From positions 1-54,398 of the forward strand of contig NZ_JAAXKZ010000023.1 of NCBI RefSeq assembly GCF_012911875.1: a stretch of 54,398 nt of DNA, written 5' to 3'. The first letter of the stretch is position 1. Each line of letters begins with the position of its first letter. The notes under the pieces are model-generated. The model was not told the origin of the DNA. It saw only the letters and a list, made by a program, of their open reading frames with translations, and did no database searches. Shown here one piece after another: positions 1-8,562 of this stretch. Position numbers and translations under genes: made by a program. Origin of the DNA: Pseudonocardia bannensis (GTDB taxonomy: Bacteria > Actinomycetota > Actinomycetes > Mycobacteriales > Pseudonocardiaceae).

Positions 1-1
1 G

Positions 2-61
2 CCCTCGACCGCCCCCGCCTCACTGGCCGACGCCTGCGCCCCCGCGCCGACCGCCGACTGA
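2..61 (+). other. possible C-terminal tail of a gene cut by the window edge
   Basis: One plus-strand frame stays open from the window edge to a TGA at 59-61, giving an Ala/Pro-rich tail of about 19 residues. This would be the end of a gene convergent with the ABC permease. On the minus strand no frame here begins a recognisable ABC ATPase, which is what would normally follow the permease. The stretch is too short to identify. Confidence 0.2.
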
Positions 62-871
62 TCAACCCGCCCAGCGGCGTTCGAGCGCCCGCCCGAGCAG
101 GGTGACGAGCAGGGCGACGCCCAGCACCGCGACAGCCGGTGCGAGGACCAGTCCGGGCGCGCTGAACAGGTACGGCCGGCCCTCGGCCAGCATCGCGCCC
201 CACTCCGGCGTCGGCGGCTGCGCGCCGAGCCCGAGGAAGGACAGACCGGCGATGGCGAGCAACGTGTTGGCGAACCGCAGGCACCCGTGAGCGAGCAGTG
301 GGCGCACGACACCGCGGAGGATGTGCCTGAACACCACCCGGCCGGGACCCGCCCCGAGCGCGATCGCGCTCTCCACGTAGCCGCTACCGGCCTCGCGCAG
401 CGTCAACTGGTACGCCAGCCGCGCGAACGGGGTCCAGCCGGTGACGACCACGGCCAGCAGCAGGGTGCGCAGTCCCGGCTGCAGGACGGCCGCCAACACC
501 AGGCCCACGATCACGGCCGGTATCGCGACCAGCACGTCGACGATGCGCAGCAGCAGCGTGGCGCCGGGCCCGCCGAGATACCCCGCCAGCATCCCCGCGA
601 CCGTCCCGAGCACCGCAGACACCGCGACGGCGAGCAGGGTGAACCCGACCGAGAGCCGGGTCCCGGCGGCGAGGCGGGCCAGCAGGTCGCGGCCCAGGTG
701 GTCGGTGCCCAGCGGGTGCGCCGGGGACGGCGGGGCCAGCCGGTTCGTGAGGTCGTTCGTCACGGCGTCGACCGGCAGCAGCGCCATCGCCAGGAGCACC
801 AGCACCGCGCCGAGCGCGACCCGGCCCACCACCGTCGACGGCAGCACCCGCAGCACCCTCGGCCTGCTCAC
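62..871 (-). CDS. ABC transporter permease, DppC/OppC type
   Basis: This is a membrane subunit of a peptide/nickel-type ABC importer, 269 residues. After a short N-terminal part with one membrane segment comes the typical HPLGTDHLGRDLLAR sequence of DppC/OppC proteins, followed by the binding-protein-dependent transport inner-membrane domain with about five more hydrophobic segments. The loop around ALGAGPGRVVFRHILRG is the EAA-type contact site for the ATPase. The GTG start at 871 overlaps the stop of the preceding permease gene by 4 bp, so the two are translationally coupled. No ATPase follows inside the window, so it is either just outside or encoded elsewhere. The family is clear; the substrate cannot be read from sequence. 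Confidence 0.9.
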   Translation of the reverse strand: MSRPRVLRVLPSTVVGRVALGAVLVLLAMALLPVDAVTNDLTNRLAPPSPAHPLGTDHLGRDLLARLAAGTRLSVGFTLLAVAVSAVLGTVAGMLAGYLGGPGATLLLRIVDVLVAIPAVIVGLVLAAVLQPGLRTLLLAVVVTGWTPFARLAYQLTLREAGSGYVESAIALGAGPGRVVFRHILRGVVRPLLAHGCLRFANTLLAIAGLSFLGLGAQPPTPEWGAMLAEGRPYLFSAPGLVLAPAVAVLGVALLVTLLGRALERRWAG

Positions 872-1815
872 CGGCCAGCCCGAACCTGACGGGCCACCGG
901 ATCCCCGAGCAGCGCCACCGACTCGGCGAGCAGGCTCGCCGCCACCGCGATCGCGACGACCAGCAGCAGCCCGGACTGCAGCATCGGCAGGTCCTGCGCC
1001 ATCACCGCGTCGTAGAGCAACCGGCCCAGACCGGGTACCGCGAAGATCACCTCGACGACCACCGCGCCGCTGAGCATCCCGGCGAAGAAGATCCCCGACA
1101 GCGACGTCACCGAGGTGCAGGCCAGCCGGGCGGCGTGCACCCAGATCACCCGCCGCTCCGAGAGCCCCTTCGCCCGGGCCAGCGTGACGTGCGGGCGGCC
1201 CAGCACGTCGAGCATGTCGGCCCGGGTGAGCTGCGCGGCCAGCGCCGTCGGGAACGCGGCCAGCGTGGCCACGGGCAGCACGGCCTGCACCGGGTCCCCC
1301 CAGCCGGTGGCCGGCAGCACCCCCATGCCCACGGCGAAGATCAGCACCAGCACCGGGGCCAGGATGAACTCGGGCACCGCGACCCCGGCCACCGACAGTC
1401 CGGTGACCGAACGGTCGAGCCACCCACCGGGCCGGCGCGCCGCGTACACCCCCGCCGGGATGCCGACCACCGCCGCGAGCAGCAGCGCCAGCGCGGTCAG
1501 CACGGCGGAGACCCCGAGCGCGTCGAACAGCTGCGGCGCCACGGGGGTGCGCGTGGCGAAGGAGAAGCCCAGGTCGCCGCGCACCGCGTGCCCGAGCCAG
1601 GCCAGGTACTGCTCCAGGAGCGAGCGGTCCAGGCCCAGCTCCCGGGCGACCCGGGCGGCGACCTCCGGATCGGGCGCGGCCTCGGCGGTGCGGGCCCGGA
1701 TCACCGCTCGCGTGGTGTCGGCCCCGGCCAGCCGCGGTAACAGGAAGATCCCGAACGACGCCGCCACGATCAGGACGGGGATCGACAGGACCCGCCGCAG
1801 CACCCCCGCGGGCAT
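868..1815 (-). CDS. ABC transporter permease, DppB/OppB type
   Basis: This is the partner permease of a peptide/nickel-type importer, 315 residues. It has an N-terminal membrane segment, a periplasmic-side region beginning around residue 45 with the ARELGLDRSLLEQYLAWLG pattern usual for DppB, then the transport domain with the EAA-like loop ARAKGLSERRVIWVHAARL. The ATG start at 1815 shares one base with the stop of the lipoprotein gene (TGATG). Its own stop overlaps the next permease by 4 bp. The gene order lipoprotein, DppB, DppC is standard for this transporter family. The specificity is unknown. Confidence 0.92.
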   Translation of the reverse strand: MPAGVLRRVLSIPVLIVAASFGIFLLPRLAGADTTRAVIRARTAEAAPDPEVAARVARELGLDRSLLEQYLAWLGHAVRGDLGFSFATRTPVAPQLFDALGVSAVLTALALLLAAVVGIPAGVYAARRPGGWLDRSVTGLSVAGVAVPEFILAPVLVLIFAVGMGVLPATGWGDPVQAVLPVATLAAFPTALAAQLTRADMLDVLGRPHVTLARAKGLSERRVIWVHAARLACTSVTSLSGIFFAGMLSGAVVVEVIFAVPGLGRLLYDAVMAQDLPMLQSGLLLVVAIAVAASLLAESVALLGDPVARQVRAGR

Positions 1816-3371
1816 CAGCCGGTGCGCGCGAGTTCCGTGGTCACGAGCCGCTGCCCCTGCGGGTCGGGGACGTAACCGGACACTCCCCGGGTGGCGGTGA
1901 TGTCCTGGGAGTGCACGAGCGGGATCCCCGCGGTGTCCGCGACGAGCTTCGCCGCGGCCTGCCGGAAGACCTCCTGCCGCTTCGCGGGCTCGGCGATCGC
2001 GGAGAGCCCCTCGACGAGCTCGTCGAACTCCGGCGAGCAGTAGCGATCGAGGTTGTAGGAACCGCTGCAGGTGTAGTCGCTGCGGAGCACGCCGGCGGCG
2101 TCGGGCACGTCGGAGAGGTAGGCGCGCGAGAGCAGGAACAGGTCGTAGCGACCGCCGAGGATCTCGGGTTCCAGCGTGGCGTAGTCGGCCACCCGGATCT
2201 CCGCCTCGATCCCGGCTGCGGCCAGCATGCCCTGCACGGCGGTGGCCAGGGTGGGCAGCTCGGGCCGGTTGGGGTAGGTCCACAACCGCACCGACAACGG
2301 GTTGTCCGGACCGTGCCCGGCCTCGGCCAGCAGGGCCCGTGCCGCCTCGACGTCCGCCCCGGCCGGACGCCCGGTCGAGCCCCACGGCACCGCGGGACCG
2401 AACAGGTCCGACGCCGGCAGCGCCGCCCCGGCCAGGGCCTGCTCGGCCAGGGCCGGCCGGTCCACGGCCCGCGCGACGGCCTCGCGCAACCGCCCGTCGG
2501 AGAACGGGGCCGCCGACTGGTTGAGGAACAGCGACACGGTCCGCGGGGCCGCGACCGTCTGCACCTCGACGCCGTCGGAGGCGCGCAGCTCGGCCAGCGA
2601 GGCCTCCGGGATCCCCTGTGCCACCTGCACGTCCCCGGCCTGGATCGCGATCGCGCGCGCCGCCGGGTCGGGGATGAACCGGGCCTGCACCCGGGCGAGC
2701 GCGGGCCGGCCGCCCCAGTAGGTGTCGTTGCGGGTCAGCGTGGCGTTCTGGGTGCCCTGGATCGCGTCGAGCCGCATCGGGCCGGTGCCGGTGCCGACGA
2801 CCGCGGGCGGGACGGTCGGCCCACCCGCGTAGGCGGCCGGGGCGAGGATCGCGGTGTTGGGGCTGGTCAGCCGCAACGGCAGGATCGGGTCGGGGGCGGT
2901 GGTGGACAGCCGCACGGCGGACTCGCCGTCGGCCACCGCGGTCAGCCCGATGCCCCGGATCGCCCGTGGCGGGGCGGCGGCACCGGCCAGCCAGGTCAGG
3001 GCCCCGGCCACCGCGGCGCCGGACAACGGGGTGCCGTCGTGGAAGCTCACCCCGGGGCGCAGCTCGAAGCGCCAGGTCAGTGGATCCAGCCGGGTCCACG
3101 CGGTGGCCAGGTGGGGCAGCGGCTGCGTGTCCGGTCCGGACACGACGAGGGTCTCGGTGGCGCCGAGCTGGGTGAGCACGAACGCGTCGTCGGTGTCGAT
3201 CGCGTAGCCCGAGCGAGGCGCGAACTGCAGCGCGACGGTCAGGTCACCGTCGGGGACCATCGCCCCGCCACCCGCCGGGCCACCACCGCATCCGGTGAGC
3301 AGCAGGAGCACCGAGACCAGCGCGAGCACCGGGCCGACGGCGCGCCGGGAACGGGGAACGGCAGTGATCAC
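1815..3371 (-). CDS. solute-binding lipoprotein, family 5 (peptide/nickel type)
   Basis: This is the extracytoplasmic binding protein of the importer, 518 residues. The N-terminus has a basic stretch, a hydrophobic run and the lipobox LLTGC, so Cys at about residue 29 should be lipidated after signal peptidase II cleavage. The mature part has SBP_bac_5 features such as LDPLTWRFELRPGVSFHDGTP. I chose the GTG at 3371 because it starts the signal peptide directly and has a GAGAGG ribosome site upstream; an upstream ATG at 3422 would add 17 residues before the signal. It is the first gene of the operon. The ligand is not predictable beyond peptides, opines, nickel or similar. Confidence 0.93.
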   Translation of the reverse strand: MITAVPRSRRAVGPVLALVSVLLLLTGCGGGPAGGGAMVPDGDLTVALQFAPRSGYAIDTDDAFVLTQLGATETLVVSGPDTQPLPHLATAWTRLDPLTWRFELRPGVSFHDGTPLSGAAVAGALTWLAGAAAPPRAIRGIGLTAVADGESAVRLSTTAPDPILPLRLTSPNTAILAPAAYAGGPTVPPAVVGTGTGPMRLDAIQGTQNATLTRNDTYWGGRPALARVQARFIPDPAARAIAIQAGDVQVAQGIPEASLAELRASDGVEVQTVAAPRTVSLFLNQSAAPFSDGRLREAVARAVDRPALAEQALAGAALPASDLFGPAVPWGSTGRPAGADVEAARALLAEAGHGPDNPLSVRLWTYPNRPELPTLATAVQGMLAAAGIEAEIRVADYATLEPEILGGRYDLFLLSRAYLSDVPDAAGVLRSDYTCSGSYNLDRYCSPEFDELVEGLSAIAEPAKRQEVFRQAAAKLVADTAGIPLVHSQDITATRGVSGYVPDPQGQRLVTTELARTG

Positions 3372-3401
3372 GGTGCGGCCTCTCGTCGTCGGAGCCCCGT
3401 G

Positions 3402-3430
3402 ATCTTCTGCTGACCTGAACAACCTGTCAA
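3402..3430 (-). promoter_or_regulatory. candidate sigma70-type promoter of the ABC operon
   Basis: On the minus strand a perfect TTGACA (plus-strand 3425-3430) is followed after 17 bp by GAAGAT (3402-3407). The spacing is ideal, although the -10 box is imperfect. Transcription would start about 25-30 bases before the GTG of the lipoprotein gene. Confidence 0.45.
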
Positions 3431-3447
3431 TGATTCCGGCCCCGCTC

Positions 3448-3474
3448 TGTGCAGTTTTGTGCAGCTGCTAGTAA
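3448..3474 (+). promoter_or_regulatory. direct repeat TGTGCAG x2 and -10 box before the MFS gene
   Basis: TGTGCAG occurs at 3448-3454 and again at 3458-3464, exactly one helical turn apart. TAGTAA at 3469-3474 would be a -10 box placing the transcript start at or next to the GTG at 3482, which suggests a leaderless message. The repeat lies between the divergent lipoprotein and MFS genes and could be an operator for either. Confidence 0.35.
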
Positions 3475-3481
3475 TGGGCAA

Positions 3482-4768
3482 GTGACCCGTATCGCCTCGT
3501 GGACCCTCGGGCGCCTCCGGATGGACCGCTTCCGGGCGCTGCCCCCGGTGATACGGCTCCTCGTGCTCACTCAGCTCGCCTTCAACGTGGGCTTCTACAT
3601 GGTGCTGCCCTACCTCGCCGGGCACCTCGTGGACGATCTCGCGCTGGCCGGCGGGCTGGTCGGTCTCGTCCTCGGGTTGCGCACGTTCAGCCAGCAGGGG
3701 CTGTTCGTCGTCGGCGGCACGCTGGCCGACCGGATCGGGGCGAAACCGGTGATCCTGCTCGGCTGCGCATTGCGGGTGGCGGGGTTCGTGCTGCTCGGAT
3801 CGGCCGGCTCGCTCACCGGGGTGATCGCCGGGGCGCTGCTCACCGGCTTCGCGGCGGCGCTGTTCTCCCCTGCGGTGGAGTCGTCGCTGGCCCGGGAAGC
3901 GGGCGAGGGGCAGCGATGCGGGGGGCCGACCCGCCCCGAGGTCTTCGCGCTGTTCGCCGTCAGCGGCCAGATCGGCGCCGTCACCGGGCCGTTGCTGGGA
4001 ACCCTGCTGCTGCTCGTCGACTTCCGGCTGGCCTGCCTCGTCGCGGCCGGCGCGTTCGTCCTCATCGGGCTCGCACACCTGCGCTGGCTGCCGAACCGAC
4101 CGGCCCCGCACCGCGACGAGCCGATGCTGGCGGGCTGGGCGGAGGTGGTGCGCAACCGCGCGTTCCTGACCTTCGCCGCGGGCTACTCCGGCTACCTGGT
4201 CTGCTACAACCAGCTCTACCTGGCCCTGCCCGCCGAGCTGCGCCGGGCCACGGGCGATCAGGAGGCGCTGGGCTGGCTGTTCGCGCTGGCATCCGTCATG
4301 GTCATCGTCGGTCAGCTGCCGACCACGGCGTGGGCCCGTCGCCGGCTGTCCACCGGCGCGGCCCTCGTGCTCGGTTTCGGCCTGATGTCCGTGGCGTTCC
4401 TGCTGGTGGCCGGGGCGACGGCGCTCATCCCCGCGGCGGGGCCGGCGGCTCCGGGCGGCGCGGTCGCACTGCTGCCCGCGGTCGGGCTGGTCGTGCTGCT
4501 GACCGCCGGGCAGATGCTCGCCGGCCCCATCGCGCAGGATCTCGTGCCGAGGCTCGCCGGCGAACGGCGACTCGGCGCCTACTTCGGGGTGCTCTCCTCG
4601 GCAGGCGGCCTCGCCGTGCTGCTCGGCAGCACCGGCGTCGGTGCGCTGCTCGACCCGGTGGTCGCCGCCCCGGTGGTGCCGTGGCTCGTGCTGGCACTGG
4701 TGCCCGCGGCCAGCGCCCTGGTCATCGGCCGCCTCGCCCGCCGCGGTTCCTTCGGATCGCCGGCCTGA
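3482..4768 (+). CDS. MFS transporter, MdtH-like
   Basis: This is a 12-helix major facilitator protein of 428 residues. The early segment FNVGFYMVLPYLAGHLVDD and the loop GGTLADRIGAKPVILLG (the MFS motif A region between helices 2 and 3) resemble MdtH-type drug exporters. A second motif-A-like loop is not obvious in the C-terminal half, as is common in this group. The start is uncertain. The GTG at 3482 would be leaderless behind a -10-like TAGTAA, while the ATG at 3521 also gives a complete protein. It is divergent from the ABC importer and convergent with the next MFS gene. The substrate is unknown; export is inferred from family resemblance. Confidence 0.85.
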   Translation: MTRIASWTLGRLRMDRFRALPPVIRLLVLTQLAFNVGFYMVLPYLAGHLVDDLALAGGLVGLVLGLRTFSQQGLFVVGGTLADRIGAKPVILLGCALRVAGFVLLGSAGSLTGVIAGALLTGFAAALFSPAVESSLAREAGEGQRCGGPTRPEVFALFAVSGQIGAVTGPLLGTLLLLVDFRLACLVAAGAFVLIGLAHLRWLPNRPAPHRDEPMLAGWAEVVRNRAFLTFAAGYSGYLVCYNQLYLALPAELRRATGDQEALGWLFALASVMVIVGQLPTTAWARRRLSTGAALVLGFGLMSVAFLLVAGATALIPAAGPAAPGGAVALLPAVGLVVLLTAGQMLAGPIAQDLVPRLAGERRLGAYFGVLSSAGGLAVLLGSTGVGALLDPVVAAPVVPWLVLALVPAASALVIGRLARRGSFGSPA

Positions 4769-4793
4769 CGGTCGGGCTCCGGACCGGGCCCCC

Positions 4794-6368
4794 TCAGCGG
4801 GTCGGGAACAGGTGCGCGACCACCGGCGGGGCGGCGGCCAGCGCATCGGCCGCGGCATCGCGGGCCTGGTCGGTGCCCGTCAGCCGGTCGGCGTGCTGGC
4901 GCAGGTGCTCGCCCCACGTCCGGTAGTGCGCGACCTGCACGAACCGGGCCGGGTCGCTGCCGTCGCGGTAGAGCTCGCAGCTCGATGCGCCCGTCCGCAG
5001 CCGGGACCGGCGCACCTGCTCCATGGCCTGCAGGAACGCCGGCACGTTCGCCTCGTCGACGGTGTAGGTGATCGTCACCACCACCGGGCCCACCTCGGGA
5101 TCGGCCTCCTGGGCGAGATCCGGCTCCGGCCAGTAGACGGCGGGGTCACGGTTCCACCCGGTGACATCGCGCAGCGGCCAGACCAGCACCGTCAGCGCCC
5201 CGACGGCCATCAGCACCGCGGCGGACACGAACGCCGGGACCAGCCCGAACCAGCGGGCCACGAGCCCCCACGCCAACGCGCCACCGGCCTGCCCGAACGC
5301 GAACACGATGTTGAACATGGACAGCCCGCGGGCGCGTACCCACCCCGGCAGGAACACCTGCAGGGCACCGGTCACCCCCATCAGCACCGCGAGCCAGGCG
5401 ATCCCGGCCGGGACCAGCAGCACCGCGAGCAGCGCCAGGCTGTCGACCAGGACGCACGCCAGCAGCGACGCCGCGTACGCCAGCCCGGAGGCCAGCATCA
5501 GCCCGTTGGACGAGAGCCGCGACGACAGCCGCGGCATCAGGTCCGCACCGAGGACCGCTCCCGCGCCGAGAGCACCGAGCAGGAGCCCGTAGCCGGCCGC
5601 GCCGGCGCCGAGCAGGCGGCTGGCGACGAGCGGCAGCAACGCCCACATCGCCGCGCCCGGAAGCACGAACAGGACGACCCGCAGCAGCATCCGGCGCACC
5701 ACCGGCGAGTTGCGGACGTAGCGCTGTCCGGCCCGCATGGCGCTCGTGAACCGCTCCGGCAACGCGCCCCGGTCACCGACCGGGTGACGCCCTGCGGTGA
5801 GCACGAGGGCGAACGCCACGGCGGCCGCCGCGTTGATCGCGAACACGGCCGCCGCCCCGACCTGGGCGATGACCAGCCCGGCCAGCGCCGCCGCGGACGG
5901 CACCTGCTCGCGTGGCACCAGCTCCTGCACCAGCGCCTGGTAGGCGGGCAGGGTCAGTGCCATGCACGAGCCGAGCAGGAAGGTGAAGATCAGCAGCAAC
6001 GCGGGGGGCATCCGGTCGGCGAGGGTCAGGGCGGTCAACCCGACCCCCACGCACACCTGGAAGGTCTGCACCCCGATGAGCAGCCGGCGCCGGTCCATGA
6101 TGTCGGCCAGCGCGCCGGCGGGCAGGGCGAGCAGCAGCATCGGCAGCATCGCGGCGACCTGCACCATCGCGACGAGCGTTTCGGCGCTCGGCTCGTCCAC
6201 GAGCATCCACTGCGCCCCGACGGTCTGCATCCAGGTACCGAGCATGCTCCCCAGCTGCGCGAACCACAGCATCCGGAACGCCCGGACGCGCAGCGGGGCC
6301 CACACCGACTCCCGCGCCGCCGCCGCGGTCTCCCCACTGACTGTGCCCGCCGCCGTCGGCTCGGTCAT
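4794..6368 (-). CDS. MFS_3 (EntS-like) transporter with C-terminal antibiotic-monooxygenase-like domain
   Basis: The 524-residue protein begins with about 400 residues of a major facilitator of the EntS/MFS_3 (transmembrane secretion effector) type, recognisable by WFAQLGSMLGTWMQTVGAQW and LPAGALADIMDRRRLLIG. Residues from roughly 425 to the end form a cytosolic dimeric alpha-beta-barrel-like domain with the VTITYTVDEANVPAFLQAM and FVQVAHYRTWGEHLRQH patterns of ABM-domain proteins. This tail recurs in the MFS_3 family and is not a new fusion. The ATG at 6368 is preceded by GGGAGGAG. The protein probably exports a small molecule; the role of the tail is not known to me. Confidence 0.88.
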   Translation of the reverse strand: MTEPTAAGTVSGETAAAARESVWAPLRVRAFRMLWFAQLGSMLGTWMQTVGAQWMLVDEPSAETLVAMVQVAAMLPMLLLALPAGALADIMDRRRLLIGVQTFQVCVGVGLTALTLADRMPPALLLIFTFLLGSCMALTLPAYQALVQELVPREQVPSAAALAGLVIAQVGAAAVFAINAAAAVAFALVLTAGRHPVGDRGALPERFTSAMRAGQRYVRNSPVVRRMLLRVVLFVLPGAAMWALLPLVASRLLGAGAAGYGLLLGALGAGAVLGADLMPRLSSRLSSNGLMLASGLAYAASLLACVLVDSLALLAVLLVPAGIAWLAVLMGVTGALQVFLPGWVRARGLSMFNIVFAFGQAGGALAWGLVARWFGLVPAFVSAAVLMAVGALTVLVWPLRDVTGWNRDPAVYWPEPDLAQEADPEVGPVVVTITYTVDEANVPAFLQAMEQVRRSRLRTGASSCELYRDGSDPARFVQVAHYRTWGEHLRQHADRLTGTDQARDAAADALAAAPPVVAHLFPTR

Positions 6369-6535
6369 CGCGCTCCTCCCGCCGGGACGGCCGCAGTCGC
6401 GACCGGCCCGGTGATGGTCTCAGGTGCGGCGCCTCACGGCCCGGGCTGAAACGGGCCCGGGCCCGGTGATCGCACCGGCCCGGGCGCTCCCCCGCTGCAC
6501 CGACCGGGTGACCCCCGGCCTCCAGGCCCTGATGC

Positions 6536-6780
6536 GTGAGATCGAGAAGGCCCGGGCCGCCTTCACCCACGACCGCGAGTTGCCGTGGCTGCTGCCCGGC
6601 CTGCCCCCACCGGCGCGCGGAGGTCCCCGCCATCACGATCGTGCTGGTCCGGCAGGGCCGGCTCGCGTCGCAGCGGACCCTCTGGGACCACTCGGGCCTG
6701 CTCGCCCAGCTCGGCTCCCGGACCACCTCCGGCGCCCCTGACCTGCACGGATACCAGCACTGCACCGGTGCGGCCGCGAG
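6536..6780 (+). pseudogene. decayed SnoaL-like (NTF2-fold) gene, N-truncated and frameshifted
   Basis: The 650 bp between the MFS gene and mIHF holds no intact gene, but two adjacent frames together rebuild the C-terminal half of a SnoaL-like/ester-cyclase-type NTF2-fold protein. From 6562 one frame reads FTHDRELPWLLPGLPP. From 6617 the next frame reads AEVPAITIVLVRQGRLASQ and then TLWDHSGLLAQLG, ending near 6715. In intact relatives the two pieces are joined by a short TGRR-type turn, so one or two bases were lost around 6605-6616. No start codon with an N-terminal half is visible upstream, and the C-terminal end degenerates after 6715. Boundaries are approximate. I see nothing else in 6369-6535 or 6781-6970. 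Confidence 0.6.
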
Positions 6781-6976
6781 CGGCGTGCGCGGCGGCGACA
6801 ACGGGCGGGCCCCGGTCCTCGACGGGCCGGCGACGGTCCGGCGCGGACCCGGCCCGACACTGTCCACAGTGGCCTCGGTCCAACCGCACCACGGCCTCGG
6901 AACCGCCGTGAACAGGGGGTTCTCCGTGCGTCGCCGAACGGTTCTGCGAGGCTGTGCGGCGAAGTCAACCCGCGGA

Positions 6977-6994
6977 CCCACCCGGACGGGTGGG
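6977..6994 (+). promoter_or_regulatory. short perfect hairpin in the mIHF leader
   Basis: CCCACCCG and CGGGTGGG form a perfect 8-bp stem around a two-base GA centre, ending 24 bases before the mIHF start codon. It lies in the probable 5' untranslated region, just ahead of the GGGAGAAAGGAG ribosome site. It may influence message stability or translation. Confidence 0.35.
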
Positions 6995-7018
6995 CGCAGG
7001 GAGAAAGGAGCACGAACG

Positions 7019-7330
7019 ATGGCACTGCCCACGCTGACTCCCGAACAGCGCCAGGAGGCGCTGAAGAAGGCCGCAGCCGCTCGCACCGCCCGCAAGGAAC
7101 TGCGCGACGCGATCGCCCGCGGCGAGCAGACCATTCCCGCGGTGCTGGACCGGGCCAAGACCGACACCATCGTCGGCAAGACCAAGGTGGCCGACCTGCT
7201 CAAGAGCCTGCCCGGCTACGGGCCCGCCAAGGTGAGCGCTCTGCTGGAGCAGACCGGCATCGACGCGTCGCGCCGGGCCGCAGGCCTGGGAGAACGGCAG
7301 CGCCAGGCGCTGCTCGACGCCCTCAAGTGA
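7019..7330 (+). CDS. mihF: integration host factor, actinobacterial type (mIHF)
   Basis: This is a 103-residue nucleoid-associated DNA-binding protein of the mIHF/sIHF family. An N-terminal helix (residues 8-35, rich in Ala, Lys and Arg) leads into the helix-two-turn-helix fold with the KVADLLKSLPGYGPAKVSAL segment that contacts DNA, and the family's GLGERQRQALLDAL C-terminus. The length matches the family. The ATG at 7019 has a strong AAAGGAG site. In mycobacteria and streptomycetes mihF normally sits next to gmk; here it stands alone between a pseudogene and a hydrolase, so it may be a second copy. It probably acts in chromosome compaction and global regulation. Confidence 0.93.
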   Translation: MALPTLTPEQRQEALKKAAAARTARKELRDAIARGEQTIPAVLDRAKTDTIVGKTKVADLLKSLPGYGPAKVSALLEQTGIDASRRAAGLGERQRQALLDALK

Positions 7331-7334
7331 CCCG

Positions 7335-7370
7335 ACGCCCGGTCCGGCGGACGGCCGCCGGACCGGGCGT
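7335..7370 (+). terminator. 16-bp-stem terminator after mIHF
   Basis: A perfect inverted repeat has 16-base arms at 7335-7350 and 7355-7370 around an ACGG loop, starting four bases after the mIHF stop. There is no U-tract, as is usual for actinobacterial terminators. Confidence 0.8.
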
Positions 7371-7418
7371 GCACGTCCCCGGGAGATCGACCCGCCAGGT
7401 CTCTGTCACGCTGTCCGC

Positions 7419-8324
7419 GTGGAACGCTTCGTCGACGTCGCTCCCGGTGTCCGGCTCTGGGCCGAGGACTTCGCCCCTCACGGCGGGGTCGACGGCACAG
7501 CCGAGCCGCTGCTGCTGGTCATGGGCGCCAACGCGTCGGGTCTGGCCTGGCCCGATCCGTTGATCGAGCAACTGGCCGAGCGGCACCGGGTGATCCGGTA
7601 CGACCACCGCGACACCGGCCGGTCCACCTGGGCCTTCGACGAGCGGCCTTACGCGATCAGCGACCTCGCCGACGACGCGATCGCCGTCCTGGACGCCTTC
7701 GGCATCGAGCGCGCCCACGTGGTCGGCATGTCGATGGGCGGGATCCTGGTCCAGTTGATGCTGCTCGATCACCCCGACCGGCTGCTGTCGGCGACCGTGC
7801 TGTGCACGACCGCCCTCGGGTCCGGCCTCGCTCGCGCAGACGACACCGAGGTCGCCGGCTCGCCCGCGCCGCCCGGCCCCGACCCGGCCCTGCTCGCGCT
7901 GTGGCAGGAGATGGGCCGCCCCCGGGACCGCGAGGCCGAGATCGCCTGGCGGGTGGAGCACTGGCGGCTGTTGAACGGCACCGGCACCCCGTTCGAGGCC
8001 GGGGAGTTCCGCGCTCTGGAGGAGCGGGTCATCGCTCACGCCGGGCGGCACGACAACCCCGCCGCGCACGCCCGGGCGGCGCAGACCGGCCTCGACCGTG
8101 GCGCGGAGCTCGCCGGCGTCGAGGTTCCGACCCTGGTCATCGAGGCCCCGGAGGACCCCGTCAACCCGCCGCCGCATTCCGGCCACCTGTCCCGGGCTCT
8201 GGGCCGCGGCCGACTGGTCCGGGTGCCCGGTATGGGACACGCGCTGAACTCGACGGTCGTCGCACCCGTCGCCGCTGCGATCCTCACCCAGAGCGCCCCC
8301 GCGGCGGCCGGCGCCGCCTCCTAG
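7419..8324 (+). CDS. alpha/beta hydrolase
   Basis: This is a 301-residue alpha/beta-fold hydrolase. The oxyanion region is LLLVMGAN, the loop YDHRDTGRS follows strand 4, and the nucleophile elbow is GMSMGG, with Ser as nucleophile. The acid is probably the Asp in APEDPVNP and the base the His of PGMGHAL. The RYDHRDTGRS and GMSMGG pattern resembles RdmC/aclacinomycin methylesterase-type hydrolases, but the substrate is unknown. The start is a GTG with no ribosome site upstream, so a leaderless transcript is possible. Signals of linkage to neighbours are weak: a terminator separates it from mIHF. Confidence 0.82.
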   Translation: MERFVDVAPGVRLWAEDFAPHGGVDGTAEPLLLVMGANASGLAWPDPLIEQLAERHRVIRYDHRDTGRSTWAFDERPYAISDLADDAIAVLDAFGIERAHVVGMSMGGILVQLMLLDHPDRLLSATVLCTTALGSGLARADDTEVAGSPAPPGPDPALLALWQEMGRPRDREAEIAWRVEHWRLLNGTGTPFEAGEFRALEERVIAHAGRHDNPAAHARAAQTGLDRGAELAGVEVPTLVIEAPEDPVNPPPHSGHLSRALGRGRLVRVPGMGHALNSTVVAPVAAAILTQSAPAAAGAAS

Positions 8325-8562
8325 CACCTCAGGCCGCCGTCGCCTGTTCCCGGAGTTCGGGGATGAGCCAACGCAGGGCCGGGTCGGGCCGGGTCGGGAT
8401 CGAGCGGTTCGTCGCCCCCGGCGTGGCGTGATGGTCCAATCGATGTGGGCGGCGGCGTGAGGTTCATCCCCACCCGCCGGTTCAGCTTCGGTTCCGCGGA
8501 CCGCCCGGGGGCGGGCGCCGCGGGGCGCGGGTCCCGGCCGGTACCCCGGCGACGGGCGGAGG

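Noticed and set aside
6633-7025. Minus-strand open frames over the gap before mIHF.
   Set aside because: Low-complexity Arg/Pro/Gly translation and no ribosome site; the plus-strand relic explains the region better.
8450-8480. GGTTCATCCCCAC segment resembling part of a type I-E CRISPR repeat.
   Set aside because: Only one partial copy, no spacing pattern and no cas genes; chance match in GC-rich sequence.
8325-8562. Possible c-di-AMP riboswitch before the APC permease.
   Set aside because: None of the conserved boxes of the ydaO class could be found; only GC-rich sequence without a clear structure.
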